Below, one piece after another: positions 1 through 7,483 of a stretch of 64,000 bases of DNA. This DNA is from Streptomyces graminofaciens (GTDB lineage: Bacteria > Actinomycetota > Actinomycetes > Streptomycetales > Streptomycetaceae), in NCBI RefSeq assembly GCF_030294945.1, contig NZ_AP018448.1, forward strand, positions 6,416,001 to 6,480,000, given 5' to 3'. Position numbers and translations under genes: made by a program. Within the stretch, counting starts at the first letter, position 1. Every line of letters begins with the position of its first letter. Under the pieces are notes generated by a model. The model was not told where the DNA came from. It ran no database searches and saw only the letters and a list, made by a program, of their open reading frames with translations.

Positions 1-917
1 TCGCCGAGCGCGGGGAGGACCTCGGCGATGTACGAGAGGAAGGTGCGGTTGGGGCCGAGGATCAGCAGACCGCCGCGGCGGATGCGCTGCGGGTGGGTGT
101 AGAGCAGGTACGCGGCGCGATGCAGGCCGACGGCTGTCTTGCCGGTGCCCGGGGCGCCCTGGACGCAGACGGAGGCGGCCAGCTCCGCGCGGACGAGGTC
201 GTCCTGCTCGGGCTGGATGGTGGCGGCGATGTCCCGCATGGGGCCGAGGCGGGGGCGCTCGATCTCGGCGGTGAGGATCGAGCCGGGCTGCCCGGGCTGC
301 CCGCGCTCGCCGAGAGGTCCGGGCTCGCCGAGAGGTCCGGTCCCGCCGAGAGGTCCGGTCCCGCCAAGAGGTCCGGTCCCGCCAAGAGGCCCGGTCCCGT
401 CAAGAGGTCCGGTCCCGTCAAGGGGGCCGCCCAGATGCTCGTCCTCCAACCCTGTCAGGTCGGCGGAGTCCCCCCGGCTCCCCGGCGCCCAGCCGAAGCG
501 GCGGCGGACGGCCACGCCCTGGGGATCGCGGGCGCTCGCCTGGTAGAAGGCACGGGACACCGGGGCCCGCCAGTCCACGACGAGGGGCGGCGCGGACGGC
601 TCCTCGGTGATCCGCAGCCGGCCGAGGTGATAGCTCTGCCCGCCGTGGTCCCGGCCCGCATCCGCCCCGAAGTCGAGGCGGCCGAAGAACAACGGCCCCT
701 CCGGCAACTCGCGCATCTCCTTGGCGCGGCTGCGCAGCTGGTACCCGAGCACCTCGGCGTCGGCACCGGACGCGGAGACGTCCTCCCCGACGACCACCTG
801 CTCCTGCGCCCCCTCCACCATGGCGGCGAGGGCGGCCCGGCAGCTGTCGTGATGGGCGCGCTCGTGGGCGAGGGTGAGACGGAGATCGGCGGCGAGGTCG
901 GCGTCAGAGGGTGTCAT
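1..917 (-). CDS. HelD/HelR-like superfamily 1 helicase, N-terminal 305 residues (cut by left edge)
   Basis: The ATG at 917 opens a frame still open at base 1. It shows the HelD-family signature VDWRAPVSRAFYQA near residue 115 and a Walker A GAPGTGKTAVGLHRAAYLL near residue 253. HelD proteins are UvrD/Rep-like ATPases that bind RNA polymerase and release stalled or antibiotic-blocked enzyme; the Streptomyces member HelR is linked to rifampicin tolerance. Between the signature and Walker A lies a collagen-like hexapeptide repeat (residues about 163-205) that I do not know from other HelD proteins. The gene lies 51 nt after a tetR gene on the same strand. Family assignment is firm; HelD versus HelR cannot be decided from the visible part. 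Confidence 0.85.
   Translation of the reverse strand, partial: MTPSDADLAADLRLTLAHERAHHDSCRAALAAMVEGAQEQVVVGEDVSASGADAEVLGYQLRSRAKEMRELPEGPLFFGRLDFGADAGRDHGGQSYHLGRLRITEEPSAPPLVVDWRAPVSRAFYQASARDPQGVAVRRRFGWAPGSRGDSADLTGLEDEHLGGPLDGTGPLDGTGPLGGTGPLGGTGPLGGTGPLGEPGPLGERGQPGQPGSILTAEIERPRLGPMRDIAATIQPEQDDLVRAELAASVCVQGAPGTGKTAVGLHRAAYLLYTHPQRIRRGGLLILGPNRTFLSYIAEVLPALG
300..430. repeat. In-frame 18-bp tandem repeat coding (GPLxGT)n
   Basis: About seven imperfect 18-bp units (core gaggtccggtcccg) lie head to tail inside the helicase gene. On the minus strand they read GPLDGT twice, GPLGGT three times, then GPLGEP and GPLGER. The period is a multiple of three, so copy-number change keeps the frame. 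Confidence 0.9.
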
Positions 918-925
918 TCCGCCAA

Positions 926-955
926 GCGTAACGAAATAACGTAACCGAGTTAAGT
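926..955 (-). promoter_or_regulatory. AT-rich spacer with CGTAAC direct repeats, candidate operator/promoter
   Basis: The 51-nt gap between the tetR stop and the helicase start is much richer in A/T than its surroundings. It holds CGTAAC at 927-932 and again at 940-945, 13 bp apart, plus a T-run at 955-960. It could be a promoter for the helicase controlled by the adjacent TetR protein. No firm -35/-10 pair is visible. Confidence 0.35.
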
Positions 956-968
956 TTTTTACCAAGCC

Positions 969-1607
969 TCACACTTGTCGAGCCGCCCCCTCACCGCGAC
1001 CGGGCGGAACAACCCCCTCCAACCCCCCGAACACCCTCCTGGCTGCGGCAACGGCATCCCCGTACACGTCCTCCACCCGCTCCCCCGCCTCAACCCGCCG
1101 CCAGTTCTCCTCCGCCAGCACCCGCCGTACGGCGATGAGCTGACCCGCGGCGATCCGCGCGTCCAGGTCGCCGCCGAGCACCTCGGCGAGGGCGGCCTCG
1201 GAGCGCTCCAGGAAGCCGTACAGGCGCGCGACCAAGGACGGCGTCCCGTAGAGCAGCCCGTGGAAGGCGAGTACGCCAGGGTCGTCGTTCAGCCCGGTGA
1301 TCGGGTCCCGGCGCGCCAGCCCGTCCAGGAAGTGGTCACGCAGCGCCCCCACGACCGACTCCCCCGCCGCCCGCCCCGCGACGACCCGCGCCGCCTCCGT
1401 CTCGTGATCGGCGATCCCGTGCAGCACGAGGTCCTCCTTCGCCGGGAAGTAGCGGAAGAGGGTCGGCTTGGAGATCTCGGCGGCGGCGGCGATCTCGGCG
1501 ACGGAAACGGCGTCGAACCCCTTCTCGAGGAACAGTCGGATCGCGATCTCCGACACCGTCTCGTACGTCCGCCGCTTCTTGCGCTCACGCAGGCCGCTCT
1601 CACTCAT
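969..1607 (-). CDS. TetR/AcrR-family transcriptional regulator
   Basis: A 212-aa protein with an N-terminal TetR helix-turn-helix (about residues 15-62, containing SVAEIAAAAEISKPTLFRYF) and an all-helical ligand domain ending in a low-complexity tail. The family represses by dimeric DNA binding and is released by small ligands. It is transcribed toward the HelD-like gene 51 nt downstream and may control it. The ligand is unknown. A 7-bp tandem repeat array lies just upstream of its start. Confidence 0.85.
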   Translation of the reverse strand: MSESGLRERKKRRTYETVSEIAIRLFLEKGFDAVSVAEIAAAAEISKPTLFRYFPAKEDLVLHGIADHETEAARVVAGRAAGESVVGALRDHFLDGLARRDPITGLNDDPGVLAFHGLLYGTPSLVARLYGFLERSEAALAEVLGGDLDARIAAGQLIAVRRVLAEENWRRVEAGERVEDVYGDAVAAARRVFGGLEGVVPPGRGEGAARQV

Positions 1608-1623
1608 GAGCCGAGCCTACGCA

Positions 1624-1690
1624 GCACGCGGCACGCGGCACGCGGCACGAGGCACGAGGCACGAGGCACGAGGCACGAGGCACGAGGCAC
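1624..1690. repeat. 7-bp tandem repeat (gcacgcg/gcacgag), about nine units
   Basis: Three gcacgcg units are followed by about six gcacgag units in direct repeat. The array sits between the tetR start (1607) and the stop of the two-domain kinase (1726), where the tetR promoter should lie. A 7-bp period would shift helical phase if copy number changed. Confidence 0.85.
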
Positions 1691-1725
1691 AGGAGGTGAT
1701 ACAGAACGCGCTCTCGCGACGCGCA

Positions 1726-3993
1726 TCACCGACCGACCGGCACCCCGGCCTCCCCCGCGCCGCCCCGCTCCCCCTGCGGCAGCGCCAGAGCCAGATACGG
1801 GTTCTCCGTGGAACGGACCGGCAGGCCGAGCGAGGCCGTGGCGGCCGCCAGCGTCATCGCGTACGAGTCCACCGCCCGGCGCACATTGGGCGCGTCGAGA
1901 CTCGCCCCGGTCACCAGCCGGTCCAGGTCGATGTACGCCGAGCGGACGATCTCGATCCTGCGGTAGACGAGCCAGTCGCGTTCCCAGTCCTTGGTGCGCG
2001 TGGAGGGCAGGCCGCTCACCCAGCGGCGGAACATCCGGTCGCGGATCTCCGGCCGGGTGGGCGTGAGGTGCATGTGCCGAACGAGGTCGTACAGCGGGTC
2101 GCCGATCATCGCCATCTCCCAGTCGATGACGGTGAGGGCGAACCGGTCGTCACGGCGTACGAGGTTCCAGGGGTTCAGGTCGCCGTGCAGCAGGGACGAA
2201 CGTCTCCTCGTCATCCGGTGTCTGCCCAGGATCTGCCGGAGGCGGTCGGCGTCGGGCAGGCCCAGCACCCGCGCCAACTGCTGGGACTCCTTGGGCAACT
2301 CCGCGACCAGCAGGGCCAGTTGCTCCACCAGCCACGGGTAGAAGTCCAGCTCGCCCATGACCGCCGGATCCAGCTCGGCGTAGTCGACCTCGGTCAGGGC
2401 GCAGAGCTGGTCCACCAGCCCGTCCGCCTCGTGTGGCCGCAGGCCGTTCACGGGATGGCTCGGCGGCCGGTCGTCGTCGGCCGCGCCTACATAGGTGTGC
2501 ACGGCGAACGGGTCCTGGTGGTAGCTCTCCCCCAAGGCCAGCACCTTCGGTACGGCCACCTGCGCGCCGGACAGCTCGATGGCCCGCAGCACGGCGTGCT
2601 CGCTGAGGAAACTGGGCTCGCGGCGGCAGACGGACGTCGCCCTGCGGCGCACCACGACGGGAAAGTCGATGCCGGGCACCCGTACGACGGAGTTGAGGTG
2701 CGCCGTGCCCTTGAAGACCCGGCCGGCGGGGGCGGCGCCCTCCGCGATCAGGGCCGCGAGCACCGCCGGATGGGGGAAGTCCGGGTGCTCGACGAGCCGC
2801 TTGTCCGGCCGCCACCCGACGACGAGCCGCCCCCCGGAGTGACGCCCGCGCCAGGACGCCTGCCAGCGGTACAGGACCCGCTCGACCTCGGCCGTGTCCG
2901 GGACGGCCGCCAGCCCGAGCGGTTCCCGAGCCGCTTCCAGCGCGGCGCGTACGGCGGCCGTCGCCTCGTCGAGGCTGTTGCGGTCGCGCGAGCTCTCCAG
3001 GGACCGCGCGGCACGCATCACATCGGGGAACACCGACTGGGCCCGCTCGAAGGCGACGTAGTGCCGCAGGTCCTTGCCCAGGCCGTTGACCGCCGCGGGC
3101 CTGATCGTCTGCATGGCCTGCGCCCAGGCGTGCATCACGTCGTCCCACTGCCGCTGCGGATAGCGCATCCGGACCAGATGGGTGGCCAGATCGTGCAGCG
3201 GGTCGCCGTAGGTCGCCAGCTCCCAGTCGACGCAGATCAGGGGGGGTTGCCCGAGATAGCTGACGATCACGTTGTCCCGGTGGAGGTCCGCGTGCAGCAG
3301 GCCGTACGGCCGACGGGCCATGGCCGGCACCCGTGCGGCGAGGCGGGCCAGCGCGTCCTCGGGGATCCCCAGGGCGGCGAACAGTCCACCGTAGGCGGCC
3401 CAGTTGGGCTGACGGATCTGACGTTCGGCCAACTCGGCCAGTGTCCGCAGAAAGCCCCGGCTGTCCTTGTCGTCACGCGGCCAGCTCGCCGGCAACGGCG
3501 GCAGCGCCTCCTTGCGCACCTGCGACATCCGGGCCAGCAGCCCGGTGAGCGCCTTGATCACCGAGTCGGCCACGGGTTGCCCGGGAGGGCACACGCTGGA
3601 GAGCGGCACCCCTTCCGCATAACTGTGGATGGCGAAATCCGGACGGGAGACCAGGCATTCCGGCACATGCGGCAGAGTCCCCCGCAGGGCCTTCAGAATC
3701 TCCGCCTCGTCGTTCCAGGTCCTGATGACGACCGGCAGGGCCTCGGCGCGCCGGATCCGCACGATCACGGAAGTCCCCGCGGCACGGCCGACGTGATCCG
3801 CCACCGAGGCCGACAGGGGCAGTACGTAGTTCCGGTTGTGATGTCCGGCGCCCGCCACACCGCTCTCCGTGGCCCTGAGCACGAACTCCTTGAGAGGGTC
3901 GTCGGGCCCGGCACTGCGGAGACGTTCCCCGAGCGGAGGACGGGGAACAGGAGGTGCACCCAACTGGTCGCTCCTGGGGCTTGCGCGAGGCAT
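1726..3993 (-). CDS. Tandem (two-lobe) aminoglycoside/choline-kinase-like phosphotransferase
   Basis: A 755-aa protein with two full APH-type kinase domains in one chain. Domain 1 has the catalytic loop HADLHRDN (about residue 233) and metal motif VDWE (about 253). Domain 2 has HGDLNPWN (about 601) and IDWEMA (about 622). Both keep the Asp and Asn of an active kinase, so neither lobe looks degenerate. The substrate is unknown; the family phosphorylates small hydroxyl compounds such as aminoglycosides, choline or sugars. I start at ATG 3993 because the preceding 140 bases are A/T-rich and codon-poor; ATG 4053 and TTG 4146 are in-frame alternatives. The gene follows devB on the same strand, so a devA-devB-kinase transcript is possible. 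Confidence 0.8.
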   Translation of the reverse strand: MPRASPRSDQLGAPPVPRPPLGERLRSAGPDDPLKEFVLRATESGVAGAGHHNRNYVLPLSASVADHVGRAAGTSVIVRIRRAEALPVVIRTWNDEAEILKALRGTLPHVPECLVSRPDFAIHSYAEGVPLSSVCPPGQPVADSVIKALTGLLARMSQVRKEALPPLPASWPRDDKDSRGFLRTLAELAERQIRQPNWAAYGGLFAALGIPEDALARLAARVPAMARRPYGLLHADLHRDNVIVSYLGQPPLICVDWELATYGDPLHDLATHLVRMRYPQRQWDDVMHAWAQAMQTIRPAAVNGLGKDLRHYVAFERAQSVFPDVMRAARSLESSRDRNSLDEATAAVRAALEAAREPLGLAAVPDTAEVERVLYRWQASWRGRHSGGRLVVGWRPDKRLVEHPDFPHPAVLAALIAEGAAPAGRVFKGTAHLNSVVRVPGIDFPVVVRRRATSVCRREPSFLSEHAVLRAIELSGAQVAVPKVLALGESYHQDPFAVHTYVGAADDDRPPSHPVNGLRPHEADGLVDQLCALTEVDYAELDPAVMGELDFYPWLVEQLALLVAELPKESQQLARVLGLPDADRLRQILGRHRMTRRRSSLLHGDLNPWNLVRRDDRFALTVIDWEMAMIGDPLYDLVRHMHLTPTRPEIRDRMFRRWVSGLPSTRTKDWERDWLVYRRIEIVRSAYIDLDRLVTGASLDAPNVRRAVDSYAMTLAAATASLGLPVRSTENPYLALALPQGERGGAGEAGVPVGR

Positions 3994-4135
3994 GGGAAAA
4001 GAGAGGCAAACGGTAACGCGCGGCGCCCTGAATTGTGGCGGGTTCGCCTTCATACGCAAGAACCGGAAGTGATTACTCCGTAGTCGGTCCGGGAATGCTA
4101 CAGGATTACCGTGCCCCGGCAAGTCACTGGCATAT

Positions 4136-4891
4136 TCAATTGGCAACCCCGAGCGGGCCGTATTGCGGGAGGACTTCGATCACCCTCGCCAGGGAGTTCA
4201 CGATGTGCCCGGGCCGCACCCGCGCCTTCATCAACTCCTCGCGTTTCTTCTCATTGCGCGCATATCCCAAAAAGGAGATACCGGCCTTCTCCGCCGCCTC
4301 GAAGTCCGTCGGCGCGTCACCGATCATCAGGGTGCACGTCGGGTCGGCGCCCATCGCGTTGAGCGCCTGGCGGAGGGTGTGCGGGTTCGGCTTCATCAGG
4401 TCGAGGTCCTGGGTGCGGCCGTAGATGTACGGAAAGCAGCCGGTGAGGCCGCGCGACTCTATGTAACGGGCTGCGGCGAGCGGGGAGTTGTTCGTGGTGA
4501 GGGCGAACCTGGCCAGGGTCGACCAGGTCCTGATGAGCGGATCGGCGTACGCGGTCGGATAAGCCGTGGGCACCGCGTTCAGCTCATGCCTGGTGAGACG
4601 TTTCTCCATCTCCAGGGCCAGATCGCTCCCCGGATGCCGCCGATGGACGGCGAGCAACTGGACATGCGGGTCGACAGCGGCCCGCTGCTCGTCGGTGAGT
4701 ACGCCGTTCAGCCCCCGCGCCTCGATCAGCTCGACCAGTTCTCGCGCCGCCGTCCGCGCCGGCAGCCCCGCGAACAACCGGCAGATCGGCCCGTCCAAGT
4801 CCCAGAGCACGAAGCGAACAGGGGTGATCAGTTCTCGCAGGGTTTCTGTCTCTACTGTCACCCGTTCAGTCTGCGCCGTATCAGTAGTCAC
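4136..4891 (-). CDS. devB: HAD-superfamily hydrolase, DevB-like
   Basis: A HAD phosphatase of about 251 aa. Motif I is LWDLDGP (about residues 28-34), motif II is TTNNS, the motif III lysine is in MKPNP and motif IV is GDAPTDFEAAEKAG. All catalytic Asp/Lys positions are present. The GTG at 4891 overlaps the last base of the devA stop (TAGTG), so translational coupling is likely; GTG 4861 is an alternative. In S. coelicolor devA and devB form an operon needed for aerial development and DevB is a putative hydrolase. The gene name rests on order and motifs. The substrate is unknown. Confidence 0.75.
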   Translation of the reverse strand: MTTDTAQTERVTVETETLRELITPVRFVLWDLDGPICRLFAGLPARTAARELVELIEARGLNGVLTDEQRAAVDPHVQLLAVHRRHPGSDLALEMEKRLTRHELNAVPTAYPTAYADPLIRTWSTLARFALTTNNSPLAAARYIESRGLTGCFPYIYGRTQDLDLMKPNPHTLRQALNAMGADPTCTLMIGDAPTDFEAAEKAGISFLGYARNEKKREELMKARVRPGHIVNSLARVIEVLPQYGPLGVAN

Positions 4892-5760
4892 TAGGAGAGT
4901 GTCAGGTCCGTCGTGATGGTTTCCCAGAGGGCGTCGAACCACTGCTGCGACTGTTCGACGAAGGCGGCGTCGCGGCGACCGGACTGCTTCTCGAAGGAGA
5001 ACAGCAGCGACTTGGAGCCGAAGGCGTCGTACATCTCCAGCGGACCCCCCTCCATCTGCTCCTCGCGCTTCATGAGCATGTAGTAGGCGATCAGGGCCTC
5101 GGTGCCGTTGAGGAGGTACAGCTTCACCGGCGGGGTGAAGGGGAGGGCGCGGAAGGTCACGCGCACGTCCAGGCCGTGGGAGGTGTGCAGGGACTGGAGG
5201 TTGTGGCGCAGCACACGGATCTGGGCGTTGCGCTGGTCCAGCCACCTCTTGTGGACGGGGTCCTCGTCCTCGCCGCGCGCCTCTCCCCGGCCCTCGACCG
5301 GTACCGGGAAGGCCAGGTTGATCTTCCGGGAGGGCAGCAGGATACGGACGTCGATCGACTCGGGGCGGATCGTTCCCTCGTGGATGAGGCGTACGGGTTC
5401 GCCGAGGGCCAGCATCAGGGTCTCGGCGGTGAGACAGGCCGCGTCCACCTTCACATGCGGGGCGGCGAAGGCATCGGCCAGGCGGGGGGCGAGGCCCACC
5501 ATGGTCGGCTGGGGCTCATGGGAGGGGGTGCGCGTGGCCTCCGCGACCCTCGGCGGGCTGCCCTTGGTGACGTTGCTCAGCCGGCCCTCGTCCGCCAGCA
5601 CGCTCAGGGCCTGGCGGACCGTGCCCCGCTCCACGCCGAACTCCCGGGCCAGCTCGGCCTGGGTGGGCAGGCGTTCGCCGGCTCTCAGGTCGCCGCTGCG
5701 GATGCGGGCCCGCAGGGTGTCGGCGATCTCCTGGGCCGAGAGCCTTCTGTCGCCGTTCAC
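4891..5760 (-). CDS. devA: GntR-family developmental regulator, DevA-like
   Basis: A 289-aa regulator. A winged helix at residues 10-70 (LPTQAELAREFGVERGTVRQ) is followed by a long C-terminal domain closely matching the devE-like protein about 1.3 kb away (shared FRALPFTPPVKLYLLNG and FVEQSQ.WF.ALW blocks). I start at GTG 5760 because AGGAG stands 9 nt before it; TTG 5787 and GTG 5781 are in frame upstream. Gene order (paralogous GntR, small protein, GntR, HAD) matches my memory of devE-devA-devB in S. coelicolor, where DevA is required for normal aerial hyphae. The upstream region shares blocks with that of devE, which suggests a shared operator or autoregulation. Confidence 0.8.
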   Translation of the reverse strand: MNGDRRLSAQEIADTLRARIRSGDLRAGERLPTQAELAREFGVERGTVRQALSVLADEGRLSNVTKGSPPRVAEATRTPSHEPQPTMVGLAPRLADAFAAPHVKVDAACLTAETLMLALGEPVRLIHEGTIRPESIDVRILLPSRKINLAFPVPVEGRGEARGEDEDPVHKRWLDQRNAQIRVLRHNLQSLHTSHGLDVRVTFRALPFTPPVKLYLLNGTEALIAYYMLMKREEQMEGGPLEMYDAFGSKSLLFSFEKQSGRRDAAFVEQSQQWFDALWETITTDLTLS

Positions 5761-5784
5761 TGCAACGTTCTCCTGGGTCACGAC

Positions 5785-5881
5785 CAAACGCTACAACTTT
5801 GGCCCATCTTTGTGGAGTTGTCCGGAAGTTGTTTATTAACACCGACCAAGTGGGCACAACTTAGTCAGAGTTGGCAACCAA
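5785..5881 (-). promoter_or_regulatory. devA upstream region with blocks shared with devE
   Basis: Bases 5785-5820 and the devE upstream bases 7121-7156 are near-copies over about 36 bp (core CTACAACTT..CCATCTTTG). A second shared block is CCAAGTGG (5847-5854; 7183-7190), followed by an AACT element. A 13-mer, AGTTGGCAACCAA (5869-5881), recurs in reverse complement at 7206-7218. The blocks lie upstream of the chosen devA start, so they are likely promoter or operator elements. Confidence 0.55.
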
Positions 5882-5989
5882 CTTGATTGAGTTGGTGGAA
5901 GTTTTGCCTCCTCTCGCGGACCGTTGGCAAGTAACACCATCCTGCACCTGGCACACCCGGCAGGAGCACAGCCCGAAGGAGGTACCACC

Positions 5990-6178
5990 ATGCCCGCCCT
6001 CGCTCTCCTCACCGCCATCGCAGTCGTCGCTTTTCAGCAGCTCGTCGAGTGGCGGTTCGGCACGATGGGAATCGTCGGCCTGCTGTTCCTCACGGTCGGG
6101 CAGAAGGCGAAGAACCACACATGCAGCTCGATCGGCGCGGTCGTCCTCGCGCTGATGTTCGCGGGACCGGCACTCTGA
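5990..6178 (+). CDS. Small hydrophobic membrane protein between devA and devE
   Basis: A 62-aa protein, mostly hydrophobic (LLTAIAVVAFQQLVEWRFG, then IVGLLFLTVG and IGAVVLALMFAGPAL), so two or three short membrane segments. The ATG at 5990 follows a strong GGAGGT ribosome site. It diverges from devA and converges with devE. S. coelicolor also has a small gene here between devE and devA. Function unknown. Confidence 0.7.
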   Translation: MPALALLTAIAVVAFQQLVEWRFGTMGIVGLLFLTVGQKAKNHTCSSIGAVVLALMFAGPAL

Positions 6179-6196
6179 CCACATCGCCTCGGCGCG

Positions 6197-7117
6197 TCAG
6201 CTCGTGAGCAGCAGGTCCGAGCTGATGGTCCCCCACAGGGCGTTGAACCACAGCTGGGACTGCTCCACGAAAGTCGTGTCCCGCGGCCCCTGGCCCTGCC
6301 CCTGGGCGAAGGCGAACAGCATGGACTGGGTGCCCTCGGCGTCGTAGAACTCCAGCTGTTCGCTGTCGACCTCCGTCTCCTTGCGGGTCACGGTGTAGTA
6401 CGCGAACAGCGCCTCCGAGCCGTTGAGCAGATACAGCTTCACCGGCGGGGTGAACGGCAGGGCGCGGAACGACACATGGACGTCGATGCCGTGCGTGGTC
6501 CGTAACGCCAGCAGGTGGTTCTGCAGCACCTGGCCCTGCGCGTTGCGCTGGGCGAGCCAGCGGCGGCGCAGGCGGTCGTCGGCCGGCGCGGCCACCAGGG
6601 ACGGGAAGGCGAGCGGGATGTCACGGCTGGGCAGCAGGACCCGGACATCGACCCTGGCCGGTTTTATGCGCCCCGCGTGAATCTCGCGCAACGGCTCACC
6701 CACGGCGAGCGTGAGGGACACCGCCGTCAGGCACAGCGCGTCGATCTCCACGTGCGGGGCCGCGAAGGCCGCCGCGATCCGCGGTGTCAGCTCCACCGTC
6801 GTCGGCCGCGGCACGGCTCCCGGCCCGGAAACCGGAACGCCGCTCAGAGGTGGGGCGACGGTCGCGGGGCTGCCCTTGGAAACGTTGGTCAGCAGGTGCT
6901 CCGACTGCAGGATGCGCAGGGCCTGGCGTACGGCGCCCCGCTCCACCCCGAACTCGTCGGCCAACCGGGCCTGGGTGGGCATGCGCTGACCCGGCCGCAG
7001 CTCGCCGGACCTGATCCGGCCGCGCAGCACATCGGCCACCTCACGGTGTGACGTCCGGGGCCTTCGGGGCAGCTGTGCCGACTTCCGCCCGTCGACGGCC
7101 GTGCTTTCCCGCTCCAC
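6197..7117 (-). CDS. devE: GntR-family regulator, DevE-like paralogue of DevA
   Basis: A 306-aa protein with a GntR winged helix (MPTQARLADEFGVERGAVRQ, about residues 45-65) and the same C-terminal domain as the DevA-like protein, including FRALPFTPPVKLYLLNG and FVEQSQLWFNALWGT. GTG 7117 is chosen; TTG 7123 is two codons upstream. The C-terminal half is conserved between the pair over its whole length, so a tandem duplication is likely. In S. coelicolor the devA paralogue devE occupies this position. The upstream sequence carries the repeated blocks described for devA. Confidence 0.78.
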   Translation of the reverse strand: MERESTAVDGRKSAQLPRRPRTSHREVADVLRGRIRSGELRPGQRMPTQARLADEFGVERGAVRQALRILQSEHLLTNVSKGSPATVAPPLSGVPVSGPGAVPRPTTVELTPRIAAAFAAPHVEIDALCLTAVSLTLAVGEPLREIHAGRIKPARVDVRVLLPSRDIPLAFPSLVAAPADDRLRRRWLAQRNAQGQVLQNHLLALRTTHGIDVHVSFRALPFTPPVKLYLLNGSEALFAYYTVTRKETEVDSEQLEFYDAEGTQSMLFAFAQGQGQGPRDTTFVEQSQLWFNALWGTISSDLLLTS

Positions 7118-7120
7118 GCA

Positions 7121-7218
7121 CAAACACTACAACTTCGCGCCATCTTTGGGCAGTTCCAGGAAAGGTGGTTATGAGACGACTCCAAGTGGCTATAACTAAG
7201 GTGACTTGGTTGCCAACT
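7121..7218 (-). promoter_or_regulatory. devE upstream region, counterpart of the devA promoter blocks
   Basis: It contains the conserved CTACAACTT..CCATCTTTG block (7121-7156), CCAAGTGG (7183-7190) and the inverted 13-mer TTGGTTGCCAACT (7206-7218). Because the 13-mer is inverted relative to devA while the other blocks are not, it is the best candidate for a protein-binding site. Confidence 0.5.
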
Positions 7219-7332
7219 TTCACAACATGGTCAAACTTACCCATGGTTGGTGACTCTGGCATAGGCACAACCGGCCGCTCGATCTCCCTTCCGGAGGGGA
7301 GCCGGGAGCTCGACCGGCCCGTATCGGCACAC

Positions 7333-7425
7333 CGCACCACCGCACAGCCACAACTGAATGGTTCAGCCACAACCGAATGCGCAGCCACAACTTCATAGCC
7401 ACACACAACTTCACAGCTACGGATA
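7333..7425. repeat. Degenerate CAGCCACAACT direct repeats
   Basis: The element CAGCCACAAC recurs at about 18-bp spacing between rsiG and devE, with further partial copies (CACACAACTTCACAG). The region from 7219 to 7434 has no convincing gene. Function unknown. Confidence 0.6.
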
Positions 7426-7434
7426 CTCAACAGC

Positions 7435-7463
7435 AGGGCGCCGACCACGACAGGCGGCGCCCT
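7435..7463 (-). terminator. Hairpin after rsiG
   Basis: Arms AGGGCGCCG (7435-7443) and CGGCGCCCT (7455-7463) with an 11-nt loop lie 20 nt past the rsiG stop. The T-tract is weak, as is usual in Streptomyces. Confidence 0.6.
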
Positions 7464-7483
7464 TTCGCTGTGCGCCGGTCACC

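Noticed and set aside
300..430. CRISPR-like array
   Set aside because: Repeats are contiguous without spacers and code a regular peptide in frame.
918..968. Rifamycin-associated element before the HelR-like gene
   Set aside because: The long GC-rich inverted repeat expected of that element is not visible here; only CGTAAC direct repeats are.
1468..4083. Very long plus-strand open frame opposite the tandem kinase
   Set aside because: It is the antisense shadow of a gene with clear kinase motifs; its product is Arg/Gly/Pro/His-rich with no domain and no ribosome site.
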